A stretch of 64,000 bases of DNA, from assembly GCF_937138205.1 (NCBI RefSeq), contig NZ_CAKZOT010000113.1, forward strand, positions 62,001-126,000, given 5' to 3'. This document shows positions 11,480 to 21,677 of this stretch, piece after piece. Made by a program: the position numbers and the translations under genes. The stretch comes from an uncultured Rhodospira sp. (lineage in GTDB: Bacteria > Pseudomonadota > Alphaproteobacteria > Rhodospirillales > Rhodospirillaceae). Within the stretch, counting starts at the first letter, position 1; each line of letters opens with the position of its first letter. The notes under the pieces are model-generated. The model had not been told where the DNA came from. It saw only the letters and a list, made by a program, of their open reading frames with translations, and ran no database searches.

Positions 11480-11700
11480 CAAGCAAGGAAGTCCAGGTAA
11501 GGGATAGGGAGAACATCGCTCGACCATTCGAGCGTCCGCAAGGACCCGTGACAGGCTTCGGGTCCACCCGATCAGAACACCATCGGGGTCGTTGCCGCGC
11601 ACCGCTCCAGCCGTCCCTGGCTTCCACCTCGCCGGGCCAGCGAACTCGGTCCGCATCCAACGCACTAACAATACTCTTACCCCACGACACCGCGAAAAAC
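11447..11700 (-). ncRNA. Candidate structured non-coding RNA, antisense to nothing annotated
   Basis: Read on the minus strand, four perfect hairpins are followed by an intrinsic terminator. In order they are: CTGGC/GCCAG (11640-11636 with 11621-11617), CCCGAT/ATCGGG (11587-11582 with 11572-11567), GGACCC/GGGTCC (11565-11560 with 11547-11542) and GCTCGA/TCGAGC (11533-11528 with 11523-11518). The terminator follows at 11479-11447. There is no open frame of protein character and no minus-strand gene upstream whose tail this could be, since the kinase to the right is on the plus strand. The 5' end is unknown; about 11690-11720 is a guess. The sequence lacks the landmarks of tmRNA, RNase P RNA and SRP RNA. 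6S-like RNA cannot be excluded but is not supported by the multi-hairpin shape. Confidence 0.5.
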
Positions 11701-11971
11701 CACGCGGGCATCCGAGTGTCATCCTTTGTTGACATATCCGCGTCAAAGGGCGGAGCCAATCGGTCACTTTCGAAGGGGGTGGGCGGCCGATGGTCGCAAC
11801 GCGTGCCAAGGGCGACCCAACTGTTGAGATGTTGGGTTGGCGCCGTGGCGTGTGGCGGCCTATAGTCGAAGCCGGTGATCTATCCTGGGGGGGAAGCCCG
11901 GCGTGCGCGTGGCCGGATCGGCGCGCGGGACCGGACAGGGAGCGTCCCTCCGTGGCCGGCGGGATCAGACC

Positions 11972-14107
11972 ATGGAACTGGGCGCCGCGAAGGAGAACGG
12001 GTCGGGGCAGGGGGCCGCAGCGCCGCCGGCACGGCCGCAATCATGGCATCCCGCCCACGGGCATCGCTGGCGGTCTGACCTGACGTTGTTCCTGATCCTG
12101 GCGACCCTGGGGGTCGCCGCCAGCTTTGTCAGCGTTAACATCCCCCACACCGAAGTCTTCCTCGACGGCCGCCATGCCTTCGGCTTCCTGGGCTTCGCGG
12201 TGCTGCGCCGGTGGTGGCTGGCGCTGGCCCTGGGGCTCACGCTGTCGCTGGCGGGGTATCACGTGGTGCCGCTCGAGGTGGCCCTGGCGGGCAATCTGGC
12301 CTACCAGCTTCCGGCGCTGGCCTTGATTCGCGTCGTGCATCGCCGCGTGCTGGACCGCCTGGGCTCCCTGGTGGTCTTCGGCATCGGCTGGCTGCTGCTG
12401 GTCCTGACCTGCTATCAGCTGTTTGTGACGCCCCTGATCCACGCCGTCATGGCCCTTCTGCGCGATGCGCCCCTGTGGCCGCTGGTGCTGGAGGGATGGC
12501 GGACCCAGCCCTTCCTGATCGAATCCATCCTGGTGGGCATCGTCTCCACGGCCGGCGTCACGGTCCTGCGCAGCTACCGCGACCTCGCCCACCGACAGCA
12601 TGAACTGGATGTGCTGCTGCGCTCCCTCGGTGACGCGGTCGTGGCCACGGATACGGCGGGACGGCTGACGCGCATTAACCCTCGAGCGGAGCATATGACC
12701 GGGTGGACGGCGGCCGAGGCCCGGGGCCGACCGCTGGACGAGATCATGACGCTGGTGAACAGCCACACTGGGCGGAGTGTCGCGTCCCCCGTGGCGCGGG
12801 TGCTCGCGGAAGGGCGGCTGATCGGTCTGGCCAACCACACAACCCTGATCGCGCACGATGGCGCGCGGCGGCAGGTCGCCGACAGCGCGGCGCCGATACG
12901 CGATGTCGACGGCAACCTGATGGGCGTCGTCATGGTGTTTCGCGATGTGACGGAGTCCTACGCGGCGCGCGAGGCCCTCGCCGAGAGCAAGCAACAGCTC
13001 GACCTGGCCGTCGAGTCCGCCGGACTGGGCATCTGGGACTGGGACGCGGCCAGCGGGCGCGTGGCCCTGCGCGGATGGCAGGCGCGCCTGTTCGGATTCC
13101 CGCCCGACGCGCCGGATGTCCCGGTCGAGGTGTTCAAGAAGCACGTCCACCCCGAGGACTGGGCGGAGACCTGGGCCAAATCCCTGTCGGCGCGAGACGC
13201 CGGGCAGCCGTTCGACTGCACCTTCCGGGTGGTGCGCCCGGACGGGTCGATGATTTGGGTGCGGGCCATCGGCAAGGCCCTGACTGACGAGTCGGGCACG
13301 GTGCGGCGGGTCATCGGCACCGCCCAGGATGTGACCGAGCGCAAAACGACCCAGGACCAGTTGCACGAAACCATCGACGCCCTGACCCGATCCAATATCG
13401 AACTGGAGCGGTTCGCCTACGTCGCCTCGCACGACCTGCAGGAGCCGATCCGCAACATGGTGGCGTATTCCCAACTCCTGTCCCAGCGCTACGACGCCGA
13501 CATGGACGAGGACGCCAAGGCGTTTCTGGGCTTCATCGTCGACGGCGCCAAGCGGATGCACGCGCTGGTCCTCGACCTGCTGGAGTACTCGCGTCTGTCC
13601 ACCGGCAACCGTGCCTTCGGGCCGGTGGACATGGCGCATGTGGTCGCCGTGGCCTGCGCCAATCTGCGCGAATCGATTGAGGACAGCGGAACACAGCTGT
13701 CCGTCGACCCGATGCCCGAGGTCCAGGGCGACGAAGTCCAGCTCGTCTCGCTGATGCAGAATCTGATCGGCAACGCGATCAAGTTCCGCCGCGCCGACCG
13801 GCGCCCGGAGATCACGGTGTCGGCGCACAGCGACGACGCCTGGCACGTCGTCGAGGTGGCCGACAACGGCATCGGCATCGACTCCGCGCATTGCGAGCAG
13901 ATCTTCCAGGTCTTCAAGCGCCTACACACGCGCCAGGACTATCCCGGCACGGGCATCGGCCTGGCGCTGGCGAAACGGATCGTCGAAGGCCATGGTGGGC
14001 GGATCGCGGTGGACAGCACGCCCGGGCAGGGGAGCCGATTCCAGGTCAGGCTGCCCAGGGCGGCCGGGCCGACCGTGATGGCCCCCGGCGCACCGCGTTC
14101 GGATTGA
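11972..14107 (+). CDS. Membrane-bound PAS sensor histidine kinase (711 aa)
   Basis: A hybrid-free sensor kinase. Residues about 35-205 hold five or six hydrophobic segments (LTLFLILATLGVAASFVSV, LALALGLTLSLAGYHVV, LVVFGIGWLLLVLTCYQLF, and others), a membrane sensor I do not recognise. Two PAS domains follow: about 220-335 (DAVVATDTAGRLTRINPRAE) and about 345-465 (SAGLGIWDWDAASG, ending in a PAC-type VIGTAQDVTERK). The HisKA H-box is ERFAYVASHDLQEPIRNM, the bacteriophytochrome-type variant. The ATP-binding domain shows the N-box LIGNAIKFR, G1 ADNGIGID and G2 GTGIGLALAKRIVEGHGG. No receiver domain or response regulator gene is adjacent, so this is an orphan kinase. The ATG at 11972 is preceded by a weak GGGAT site; an in-frame start at 11903 is possible but gives a low-complexity extension. 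Confidence 0.88.
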   Translation: MELGAAKENGSGQGAAAPPARPQSWHPAHGHRWRSDLTLFLILATLGVAASFVSVNIPHTEVFLDGRHAFGFLGFAVLRRWWLALALGLTLSLAGYHVVPLEVALAGNLAYQLPALALIRVVHRRVLDRLGSLVVFGIGWLLLVLTCYQLFVTPLIHAVMALLRDAPLWPLVLEGWRTQPFLIESILVGIVSTAGVTVLRSYRDLAHRQHELDVLLRSLGDAVVATDTAGRLTRINPRAEHMTGWTAAEARGRPLDEIMTLVNSHTGRSVASPVARVLAEGRLIGLANHTTLIAHDGARRQVADSAAPIRDVDGNLMGVVMVFRDVTESYAAREALAESKQQLDLAVESAGLGIWDWDAASGRVALRGWQARLFGFPPDAPDVPVEVFKKHVHPEDWAETWAKSLSARDAGQPFDCTFRVVRPDGSMIWVRAIGKALTDESGTVRRVIGTAQDVTERKTTQDQLHETIDALTRSNIELERFAYVASHDLQEPIRNMVAYSQLLSQRYDADMDEDAKAFLGFIVDGAKRMHALVLDLLEYSRLSTGNRAFGPVDMAHVVAVACANLRESIEDSGTQLSVDPMPEVQGDEVQLVSLMQNLIGNAIKFRRADRRPEITVSAHSDDAWHVVEVADNGIGIDSAHCEQIFQVFKRLHTRQDYPGTGIGLALAKRIVEGHGGRIAVDSTPGQGSRFQVRLPRAAGPTVMAPGAPRSD

Positions 14108-14188
14108 GGGTCTGCCGTCCATCGTGCGAGACGGGGGCCGTGCCGCCGATTCGTCGCGTTGCGCATTTGTTGCATCTTGACCGCGTGC

Positions 14189-14216
14189 TTGACAGCGGCA
14201 AAGCGTCCCATAGGGT
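14189..14216 (+). promoter_or_regulatory. Candidate promoter for the cytochrome c' gene
   Basis: TTGACA at 14189-14194 and TAGGGT at 14211-14216 are separated by 16 bases. The start codon is about 150 bases downstream, leaving a long leader. The -10 is imperfect. Confidence 0.4.
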
Positions 14217-14365
14217 CTATGGTCAAGGGTTCGTCGGCGCATTGCTGGCGGCGTGTCTGAAGGGCCGCCGCCACGGACGGCGCGCGTGACGAAGCCCTCG
14301 CCTGATGGCGGTTTGCCCGGCCCGCCGGCACCGCCTCCTCCCAACAAGAACAGGAGATCCGAACC

Positions 14366-14818
14366 ATGACCAAGGGACTGACCGCGGCCGCCGCCCTGCT
14401 GATGGCCGGCATGATCGCTCACCCGGCCCTGGCCGATGACGCCGACACTGCCGTTCAGCACCGCCAGGACGTCATGAACGTGGCCGGCGCCAGCATGGGC
14501 GCCATTGGCTGCTTCATGAAGGGTGACTGCGCCCTGCCGGCCGAGGTGCTGGTGCGCAACGCCAAGGCCATCGCCTTCGTCGGCGAGATGTCCGTGCCGG
14601 CGTTCGAGGTGAACACCACCGACTCGATGGCCGACACCACGGCCCTGCCGGCCATCTGGGAGAACTGGGAGACGTTCGAGGGCGGCCTGAAGGCGATGAC
14701 CGAGGCGGCCAACGAACTGGCGGTGGCCTCGGCCGAGGCCGACCGGGGGGCCATGGGTCCGGCGGTCAAGAAACTCGGCGGCACCTGCAAGGAGTGCCAC
14801 GACAACTTCCGCGAATAA
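14366..14818 (+). CDS. cycP: Cytochrome c' (150 aa)
   Basis: Cytochrome c' is a periplasmic four-helix haem protein that binds NO and CO and is thought to protect against nitric oxide; it is common in purple bacteria and denitrifiers. A signal peptide covers residues 1-23 (ending HPALA). The haem motif CKECH is at residues 141-145, near the C-terminus as is typical of this class, and mature size is about 127 residues. The residues VQHRQDVMN and MGAIGCFMKG in helix 1 match the N-terminal helix. AACAGGAG precedes the ATG and a strong terminator follows, so the gene is monocistronic. An extra cysteine pair (CFMKGDC) at residues 49-55 is unusual and could form a disulfide. Confidence 0.92.
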   Translation: MTKGLTAAAALLMAGMIAHPALADDADTAVQHRQDVMNVAGASMGAIGCFMKGDCALPAEVLVRNAKAIAFVGEMSVPAFEVNTTDSMADTTALPAIWENWETFEGGLKAMTEAANELAVASAEADRGAMGPAVKKLGGTCKECHDNFRE

Positions 14819-15140
14819 AGTCCAGGACATGCCATGAAGCCGGCCGCGCCCGGAGGGGTGCGGCCGGCCTTTGGCGTTGTGATCATGGTCCGGGGACTTT
14901 GGTACAGGACGCTGCTTCACAATGATGTGTCACCTTGATGTGTCACCTTTCCGCCAAGGCCGCGATCCCTGGCTTGGTGGGAACAGTTGGATGAAAACGA
15001 AGGGCGTCTCCTCGGTGAACTGCCGCCTGGGACGGGGACGGGTTCGGTCGGTGTGACCGATCAATCCGCGCGGGCCAGACCAAGGGCGGATGGGCTATAC
15101 TCCGCGCCTTTGTATTCCCCTGCGATGGATCGACCCCGGC
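14819..15140. other. Intergenic region after cytochrome c'
   Basis: Apart from the terminator at 14839-14873, this stretch holds TGATGTGTCACCTT repeated with TGATGTGTCACCTT (14923-14936 and 14937-14950), a perfect 14-base tandem duplication. A TATACT at 15097-15102 is the best -10 candidate for the downstream gene, without a clear -35. No protein-coding frame is convincing. Confidence 0.55.
14839..14873 (+). terminator. Intrinsic terminator downstream of cytochrome c'
   Basis: GCCGGCCGC (14839-14847) pairs with GCGGCCGGC (14860-14868) around a 12-base loop, followed by CCTTT. It lies 21 bases past the stop codon. Confidence 0.8.
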
Positions 15141-16280
15141 ATGATCGATGTCCTCACCACGGTGACCGCTGTCTTTGGCGCGGTCGGGCTGTTCCGCGCC
15201 ATGGTCGGAGCGGGCCGGGGCGCGCCGTCCCCCAGCGACACGGAATGGCGCCTGCTGCGCGCGGCCATGGGCGGCAGTCTGCTTGTCGTCGCCGGGCTGG
15301 TGGCCGCGCCCCTGGGGCTGTTCGGGGCCTGGGCGGCGGCGCTGGCCCTGTGCGTGCCCCTGGCTTTGGTGCGGCCGACCTGGGTGGTGCCGGGGCGGCG
15401 CCCGGACCGACGACGCGGTGCTCTGGGATACGGCATCCTGGCCCTGATCATGGCGGTGCTGCACGTCGCCCTGCCGGGCATTTCGGGGCCGCTTGCGGCG
15501 GGCGACCCGTGGTTTCCGGATATCGTGGCCCTTGTCTCGTTGCTCATCGGTCGGTCGTGGCTGTGGCGGTCGCGCTCTGATTCGCCGGTCCGGCGGTTGC
15601 GCGCGGCCGACGAAGCGCGGGTGCTGGAGGGCGGCGCCTGGTGGGACCGCGTGTGGTCACAGCATCAGGTCGATGCCGGGCTCGCGGACGTCGCGGATTC
15701 CGAGCCGGCAGCGGCGGGGGCCGGCGCGGAAGAGGCCAGGGGGGCCAAGGCCCAGGCCGCCGGCGAGGGCGACCCCGGCGACCCCGACGCGACGCTGGAG
15801 GTGCCGGGCTATGATCCGGAGCTGCTGGTCGAGGAACTGGCCGCGTTCCGCGAGCACCGCGACCGGATCGAACGGGTGGCGCTGGCTTGGCCCAGTCATC
15901 CCGTGTCCGAAGCCCTGATGCACGTTTCCGTGATCCTGCGCGAGACGCGGACGTTTCTCCAGAAGCACCCGGACAAGTACCGCGACCTGCGCCCCATCCT
16001 GGTGGGGCACGCGGCGACGGCGTCGGACATCGCCCGGCTGGTCGACCGCATCAAGGGAACGGGCGAGGCGCTGGACGATGCCGAGGGCGTGGCCACGCGC
16101 CTGTTCGCGCTGGCCAATCTGATGCGCGAGACACGCCGCAAGTCCACCCAGGCCGAGCGCGACCGCCTGAAAGCGAGCATGGCCGTGATCGACGACGAAC
16201 TGAGCGCCTTGTCGGCCATGCGCGACCTGCGGGCGCGCATGGACCGGGAGAGCGGCGCGGCGGCGCGGCCCGGCGGGTGA
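15141..16280 (+). CDS. Membrane protein with XpaC-like C-terminal domain (379 aa)
   Basis: The first 130 residues contain four hydrophobic segments (VLTTVTAVFGAVGLFRAMV, GGSLLVVAGLVAAPLGLF, AAALALCVPLALV, LGYGILALIMAVLHVALPG). A Gly/Ala/Glu-rich linker near residues 185-215 leads to a soluble helical domain of about 150 residues. Within it, S-E-A-L-M-H-V-S-V-I-L-R-E-T-R-T-F-L and the following HPDKYRDLRPILVGHAATAS resemble the XpaC family (named for bromo-chloro-indolyl phosphate hydrolysis; true function unclear, with TelA-type tellurite-resistance partners in some genomes). The ATG at 15141 is chosen because earlier residues lack any membrane or signal character. No telA neighbour is present. 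The family call is tentative. Confidence 0.6.
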   Translation: MIDVLTTVTAVFGAVGLFRAMVGAGRGAPSPSDTEWRLLRAAMGGSLLVVAGLVAAPLGLFGAWAAALALCVPLALVRPTWVVPGRRPDRRRGALGYGILALIMAVLHVALPGISGPLAAGDPWFPDIVALVSLLIGRSWLWRSRSDSPVRRLRAADEARVLEGGAWWDRVWSQHQVDAGLADVADSEPAAAGAGAEEARGAKAQAAGEGDPGDPDATLEVPGYDPELLVEELAAFREHRDRIERVALAWPSHPVSEALMHVSVILRETRTFLQKHPDKYRDLRPILVGHAATASDIARLVDRIKGTGEALDDAEGVATRLFALANLMRETRRKSTQAERDRLKASMAVIDDELSALSAMRDLRARMDRESGAAARPGG

Positions 16281-16286
16281 GGCGGG

Positions 16287-17051
16287 TCAGCCGCCGCCGG
16301 TCTCAAGCGCCGGCAGGTCGATCAACGCGCCGTGGTCCTGGCACTCCGCGCTGGCCAGGCGGACAAACGCGTCGGCGTGGGAGTCGGGCAGCGGCAGCGT
16401 CTCCGGGTTCTCGCCCGGATAGGCCTCGCGGCGCATGGTGGTGCGAGTGCGGCCGGGGTTGATCAGGTTGACCTTGACGTTGGTCTTCAGCAGTTCGGCG
16501 GCGTAGACCCCGACCATCATTTCCAGCGCCGCCTTCGAGATGGCGTAGGCGCCCCAGTAGGCCCGCGCCTCGTGGCCGACGCCCGAGGTGACGAAAATGG
16601 CCCGGCCCGCCTCCGACTGGCGCAACAGTGGGTCCAGCGAGCGGATCAGGCGCCAGTTGGCCGTCAGGTTGATGTCCATGACCTGCTGGAACATGTCCGG
16701 CGGCATGTGGCCCAGCGGCCCCAGGCGGCCGAGATACCCCGCGTTGCCCACCAGCACGTCGAGCCGGCCGAAGCGCTGATACAGGGCGGCGCCCATGTGG
16801 TCGAGCTTGTCGTAGTCGGTCAGGTCCTCGGCCACCAGCATCAGCGGCTGCGCCCCGGCGGCCTGCACCTCGTCGTCCAGTTCCTCCAGCGCCGCCTGCG
16901 TGCGGGCCACGGCCACCACGTGGGCGCCCTCAAGGGCGAAACGCTTGGCCACGGCGCGGCCGATGCCGCGCGAGGCGCCGGTCACCACAGCAATGCGGCC
17001 GGCGAGGCGGCCTTCGGAACGGGAGGACGACGGGTTTTCGGACGCGGTCAT
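16287..17051 (-). CDS. Short-chain dehydrogenase/reductase, YciK-like (254 aa)
   Basis: A cytosolic NAD(P)-dependent oxidoreductase with the classical SDR layout: TGASRGIG at residues 24-31 for the dinucleotide, NAG at 103-105, catalytic Ser156, Tyr169 and Lys173 (YAISK). VVAVARTQAALEELDDE after the second strand ends in an arginine, which favours NADP(H). The overall pattern (RFGRLDVLVGNAGYLGRLGP, then INPGRTRTTMRREAYPGENP) matches the YciK-type SDRs whose substrate is not established. The 14-residue Ser-rich N-terminus is additional. It is preceded by purF on the same strand, about 110 bases away. Confidence 0.9.
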   Translation of the reverse strand: MTASENPSSSRSEGRLAGRIAVVTGASRGIGRAVAKRFALEGAHVVAVARTQAALEELDDEVQAAGAQPLMLVAEDLTDYDKLDHMGAALYQRFGRLDVLVGNAGYLGRLGPLGHMPPDMFQQVMDINLTANWRLIRSLDPLLRQSEAGRAIFVTSGVGHEARAYWGAYAISKAALEMMVGVYAAELLKTNVKVNLINPGRTRTTMRREAYPGENPETLPLPDSHADAFVRLASAECQDHGALIDLPALETGGG

Positions 17052-17163
17052 GGGCAGAGGGCCTCACTGAAGAAATCGAGATCGTGTTTGATCCGGGGTG
17101 CTCACCTGCACTCCGCCGGGGCCAACCGCCATGCGGATCCGCAACCGCACCGGGACCGTCTGA

Positions 17164-18645
17164 CTACCCCGCCTCTCGCAACAGCGTCAACTGCCTGGCA
17201 CGGGTGCCGCCTTCCTCGTCCACCAGCGGGATCGGGTACTCGCCGGTGAAATAGTGGTCCAGGTAGCGCGGGTTGGCCGGGTCGCGCCCCGGCTCGCCCA
17301 GCGCCCGGTACAGGCCGTCGAGCGAGACGAAGGCCAGGCTGTCGGCGTCGATGTAGCTGGCCATGCCCTCGACCCCCATGCGGCTGGCCAGCAGTTCGGC
17401 ACGGGTCGGCGTGTCGATGCCGTAGAAGCAGGGATAGCGGATGGGCGGGCTGGCGATGCGCATGTGCACCTCGCTCGCACCCGCGTCGCGCACCATCTTG
17501 ACGATCTTCAGGGACGTGGTGCCGCGCACGATGGAATCGTCGATCAGCACCACCCGCTTGCCGGCCAAAACGGCGCGGTTGGCGTTGTGCTTCAGGCGCA
17601 CGCCCAGGTGACGAATTTCGTTGGTGGGCTCGATGAACGTCCGCCCCACGTAGTGGTTGCGGATGATGCCCAGGTCGAACGGCAGTCCCGCGCCCTCGGC
17701 GTACCCCAACGCGGCGGGGACCCCCGAGTCCGGCACCGGCACGACGATGTCGGCGTCGGCCGGAGCCTCCGCCGCCAGTTCCCGGCCGATGGCCTTGCGC
17801 ACCTCGTGCACGCTCTTGCCGGCCATGATGCTGTCCGGGCGGGCGAAATAGACGTATTCGAACAGGCACGGGCGCGGCGCGACCGGGCGGAACGGGCGGA
17901 AGCTCTCGATCCCCTCGCGGGTAATGACCACCATTTCACCCGGCTCCACGTCGCGCACCAACTCGGCGCCGATGATGTCGAACGCGCACGATTCCGAGGC
18001 CAGGATGTGCGCATCCCCCAACCGCCCCAGCACCAGAGGCCGCACGCCGTGGGGATCGCGCACCCCCACCAGCTTCTGCCGGGTCAGCAGCACCAGGGAA
18101 TAGGCGCCCACGACCTCCGTCAGGGCCTCGACCAGCCGGTCCACCATGCGACCCGAGCCGCGAGCCATCAGGTGCAGGATGACCTCGGTGTCGGTGGTGG
18201 ACTGAAAGATGGCGCCCTGGCGGATCAGGTCCTGGCGCAGGGTGGCGGCATTGGTCAGGTTGCCGTTGTGGGCGATGGCCACGCCGCCCAGGTTCAGTTC
18301 GGCGAACAACGGCTGGACGTTGCGCGGATTGGACTCGCCGGTGGTGGAGTACCGGTTGTGGCCGATGGCCGCGTCGCCCACCAGCCGGTCCATCACGCGG
18401 GGCGAGGAGAACACGTCCCCCACATGCCCCTGATCGCGGTGGGCGATGAAGCGGTCGCCGTCGTGGGCGACGATGCCGGTGGCCTCCTGGCCCCGGTGCT
18501 GCAGCGCGTGCAGGCCCAGCGCGGTGTGGGCGGCGGCATCGGCGGTGCCCAGGATGCCGAACACGGCGCAGTCCTCGCGCGGGCGGTCGGCGAGGGGGTC
18601 GTAGGACAGCGGCGCCCAGGGGGCATCGCGGAACAGTGGTCTCAT
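17164..18645 (-). CDS. purF: Amidophosphoribosyltransferase PurF (493 aa)
   Basis: PurF catalyses the first committed step of purine synthesis, converting PRPP and glutamine to phosphoribosylamine. The N-terminal Ntn glutaminase begins at Cys26 in EDCAVFGILG, so a 25-residue propeptide must be removed. The sequence then runs through LHALQHRGQEATGI, HNRYSTTGES and HNGNLTN. The phosphoribosyltransferase half carries the PRPP loop VVLIDDSIVRGTTS and upstream VPVPDSGVPAALGYA. Length is normal. The bent cluster [4Fe-4S]-type cysteines of Bacillus-like enzymes are not evident. In this genome it is followed by an SDR gene and preceded by cvpA, the classic cvpA-purF pairing. Confidence 0.98.
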   Translation of the reverse strand: MRPLFRDAPWAPLSYDPLADRPREDCAVFGILGTADAAAHTALGLHALQHRGQEATGIVAHDGDRFIAHRDQGHVGDVFSSPRVMDRLVGDAAIGHNRYSTTGESNPRNVQPLFAELNLGGVAIAHNGNLTNAATLRQDLIRQGAIFQSTTDTEVILHLMARGSGRMVDRLVEALTEVVGAYSLVLLTRQKLVGVRDPHGVRPLVLGRLGDAHILASESCAFDIIGAELVRDVEPGEMVVITREGIESFRPFRPVAPRPCLFEYVYFARPDSIMAGKSVHEVRKAIGRELAAEAPADADIVVPVPDSGVPAALGYAEGAGLPFDLGIIRNHYVGRTFIEPTNEIRHLGVRLKHNANRAVLAGKRVVLIDDSIVRGTTSLKIVKMVRDAGASEVHMRIASPPIRYPCFYGIDTPTRAELLASRMGVEGMASYIDADSLAFVSLDGLYRALGEPGRDPANPRYLDHYFTGEYPIPLVDEEGGTRARQLTLLREAG

Positions 18646-18687
18646 CCGATTTCCGATAGTGTGTGAACCAAGCCGTCCTCCGTCCGC

Positions 18688-19253
18688 TCAGGACTCGGGC
18701 AGGGACCGCATCAACTGGTCCCGGATCTGGCCATCGCCGCCGCCGATGGTCTGTCCGTTCTCAAGAAGATCCTCCGGAACCAGCGCCAAGAGGGCATCCG
18801 CGCCCTGTTCGATGAACGGCATACTGCGGGCCTTCTGCACCCACGGCGGCTGCGTGTCCGGCGGCACCAGCCAGGAGGCGGCGATGAACAGGATCACCAC
18901 GATCACCGCGCCGCGCGCCAGCCCGAACACAAAGCCGAGCGAGCGGTCGACCGTGTTCAGGGCGCTGTCCTGCACGCGCCGCGCGATCAACGTCGTGAAC
19001 ACGGACAGGATGATCAGGGTGACCAGGAAGATGGCCACGACGGCGGCCAGGTCGGCCGCCCAGTCGATGGGGATGAGATCGCGCGCATAAGGTTGCGCGT
19101 GCGGCAGGCCATAGATGGCGGCAAGGATGGCGCCGATCCAGGCGGCGATCCCCAGCACCTCGTGCACGAAGCCACGGAAGAACGCCAGGGCCGCCGAAAT
19201 CACGACGATGATCAGGACGGCGATGTCCACCGGGTTGACCGGCCAGTTCTCCA

Positions 19254-19257
<4 letters not shown>
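18688..19257 (-). CDS. cvpA: CvpA family inner-membrane protein (189 aa)
   Basis: CvpA is a small inner-membrane protein first linked to colicin V export and often co-transcribed with purF; its direct activity is unknown. Four hydrophobic segments cover about residues 10-125 (NPVDIAVLIIVVISAALAFF, FVHEVLGIAAWIGAILAA, AADLAAVVAIFLVTLIILSV, LGFVFGLARGAVIVVILF). The conserved RSLGFVFGLARG motif is present, and a polar Gln/Gly tail follows. Its start overlaps the stop of radA in the ATGATG context at 19254-19257, so radA, cvpA and purF are very probably one transcript. Confidence 0.93.
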
Positions 19258-20690
<1,433 letters not shown>

Positions 20691-20703
20691 GGGGCTCAGG
20701 TCG

Positions 20704-21552
20704 TCACGCGGCCGCCCCGGCCTTGTCGTCGGCCGCGCGCGGTCCCTCGTCGCGCAGCCGCCACAGCCGAAAGCGCAGGTAGCGCCACAACGCGCCGCCG
20801 AACAGGCGGCCCATCCAGCCATGCGGCCTCAGGCCGGCGGCCTTCATGACCATGCCGCTGGCGCGGTCGATGTGGCCGCGCCTGTAGTGACGAAAGGCCC
20901 GGGCGCCGTAGGCGCGGCTGCTGGTCTCGCGGTCGTAAGGCTGGTCCGGCGTGTTGGCGCAGTGGTAGGCGAAGGCCAGTTCGTCGTCCTCGCTTTCCTG
21001 CATCCGCTTGACGGCCACCATGAGGCGGTCGCGACGCGACAGCCTGTCCTCGCCCTGGGTGCGTTTCAGCGTGTCATAGAACAGCTTGTAGTGGCGGAAC
21101 TCGTCGCCGGCGATGCGGTGGCAGATCTCCTTCAGCACCGGCTCGTCGGTGGCGTCGCGCAGGGCGGAATAGAAGCTGGAGGTGCCGACCTCGACGATGC
21201 AGCGGGCCACCATCTCGCCGCTGCGCGAGCCCCGGACGGAGGCGTCGACATCGGTCGGGATCACGTATCCCTCGCGGAAGCGCTGGAACGTCTCCTCGAA
21301 ATCGAAACTGGGGTCGGCCAGGGTGGCCCAACGCGCCAGGGTGTCGCCGTGCTGTTCCTCCTCGCCGGCCCAGGTCTCGGCCTGGGCGCAAAACCCCTCG
21401 TCGTCCCGGAAGACGTTGCACAGGTAGCGGGAATAGTGGGCGCTGTTGCGCTCGGTCAGGGCGGCGGCCTTGATGATGCACACCATGTCGGGATCGGCGC
21501 GCGACGCATCGAACGCATCCCAGGGGATATCGTCGAGGGTCCAGTTCGACAT
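20704..21552 (-). CDS. Ferritin-like di-iron domain protein (282 aa)
   Basis: The start at 21552 (MSNWTLDDIPWDAF) has GAGG about 6 bases upstream; the frame continues far upstream without support. The metal-ligand pattern of ferritin-like four-helix bundles is visible: A-A-L-T-E-R-N-S-A-H near residue 31, AGEEEQHGDT near 60, a middle glutamate pair (CIVEVGTSSFYSAL) and AGDEFRHYKLFYDTLKR near 145. The C-terminal 90 residues are basic (HYRRGHIDRASGMVMKAAGL) and may bind membrane or nucleic acid. Similar proteins are annotated as ferritin-like or acyl-ACP-desaturase-like; the substrate is not known. It lies 13 bases upstream of radA and may be co-transcribed. Confidence 0.82.
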   Translation of the reverse strand: MSNWTLDDIPWDAFDASRADPDMVCIIKAAALTERNSAHYSRYLCNVFRDDEGFCAQAETWAGEEEQHGDTLARWATLADPSFDFEETFQRFREGYVIPTDVDASVRGSRSGEMVARCIVEVGTSSFYSALRDATDEPVLKEICHRIAGDEFRHYKLFYDTLKRTQGEDRLSRRDRLMVAVKRMQESEDDELAFAYHCANTPDQPYDRETSSRAYGARAFRHYRRGHIDRASGMVMKAAGLRPHGWMGRLFGGALWRYLRFRLWRLRDEGPRAADDKAGAAA

Positions 21553-21677
21553 GATCCTCACCTTGCCGGGGTTCGGGCCGGGAAGCGCGCGGCGCGGGGT
21601 GGCCCAGGATGCGACGCCGCTCGGGGCGGAGTATAGGGATAACGGCCGCGCGCGGCAAAGGCCGGCACGGACCCGGA

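Larger units (their letters stand above)
11345..11971. other. Long intergenic region with no protein gene
   Basis: These 627 bases lie between fliN and the sensor kinase, both on the plus strand. No frame looks like a real protein: the minus-strand frame at 11373-11759 runs through an intrinsic terminator. The left half holds the candidate minus-strand RNA listed separately. The right half (about 11700-11960) contains a TTGACA at 11731 that could be part of the kinase promoter, without a clear -10 partner. Confidence 0.6.

Noticed and set aside
11373-11759. 128-residue minus-strand frame in the long gap
   Set aside because: It reads through the intrinsic terminator at 11447-11479, and the text is not protein-like; an RNA is the better explanation.
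12041-13891. 616-residue minus-strand frame opposite the sensor kinase
   Set aside because: Shadow of the kinase; no recognisable motif.
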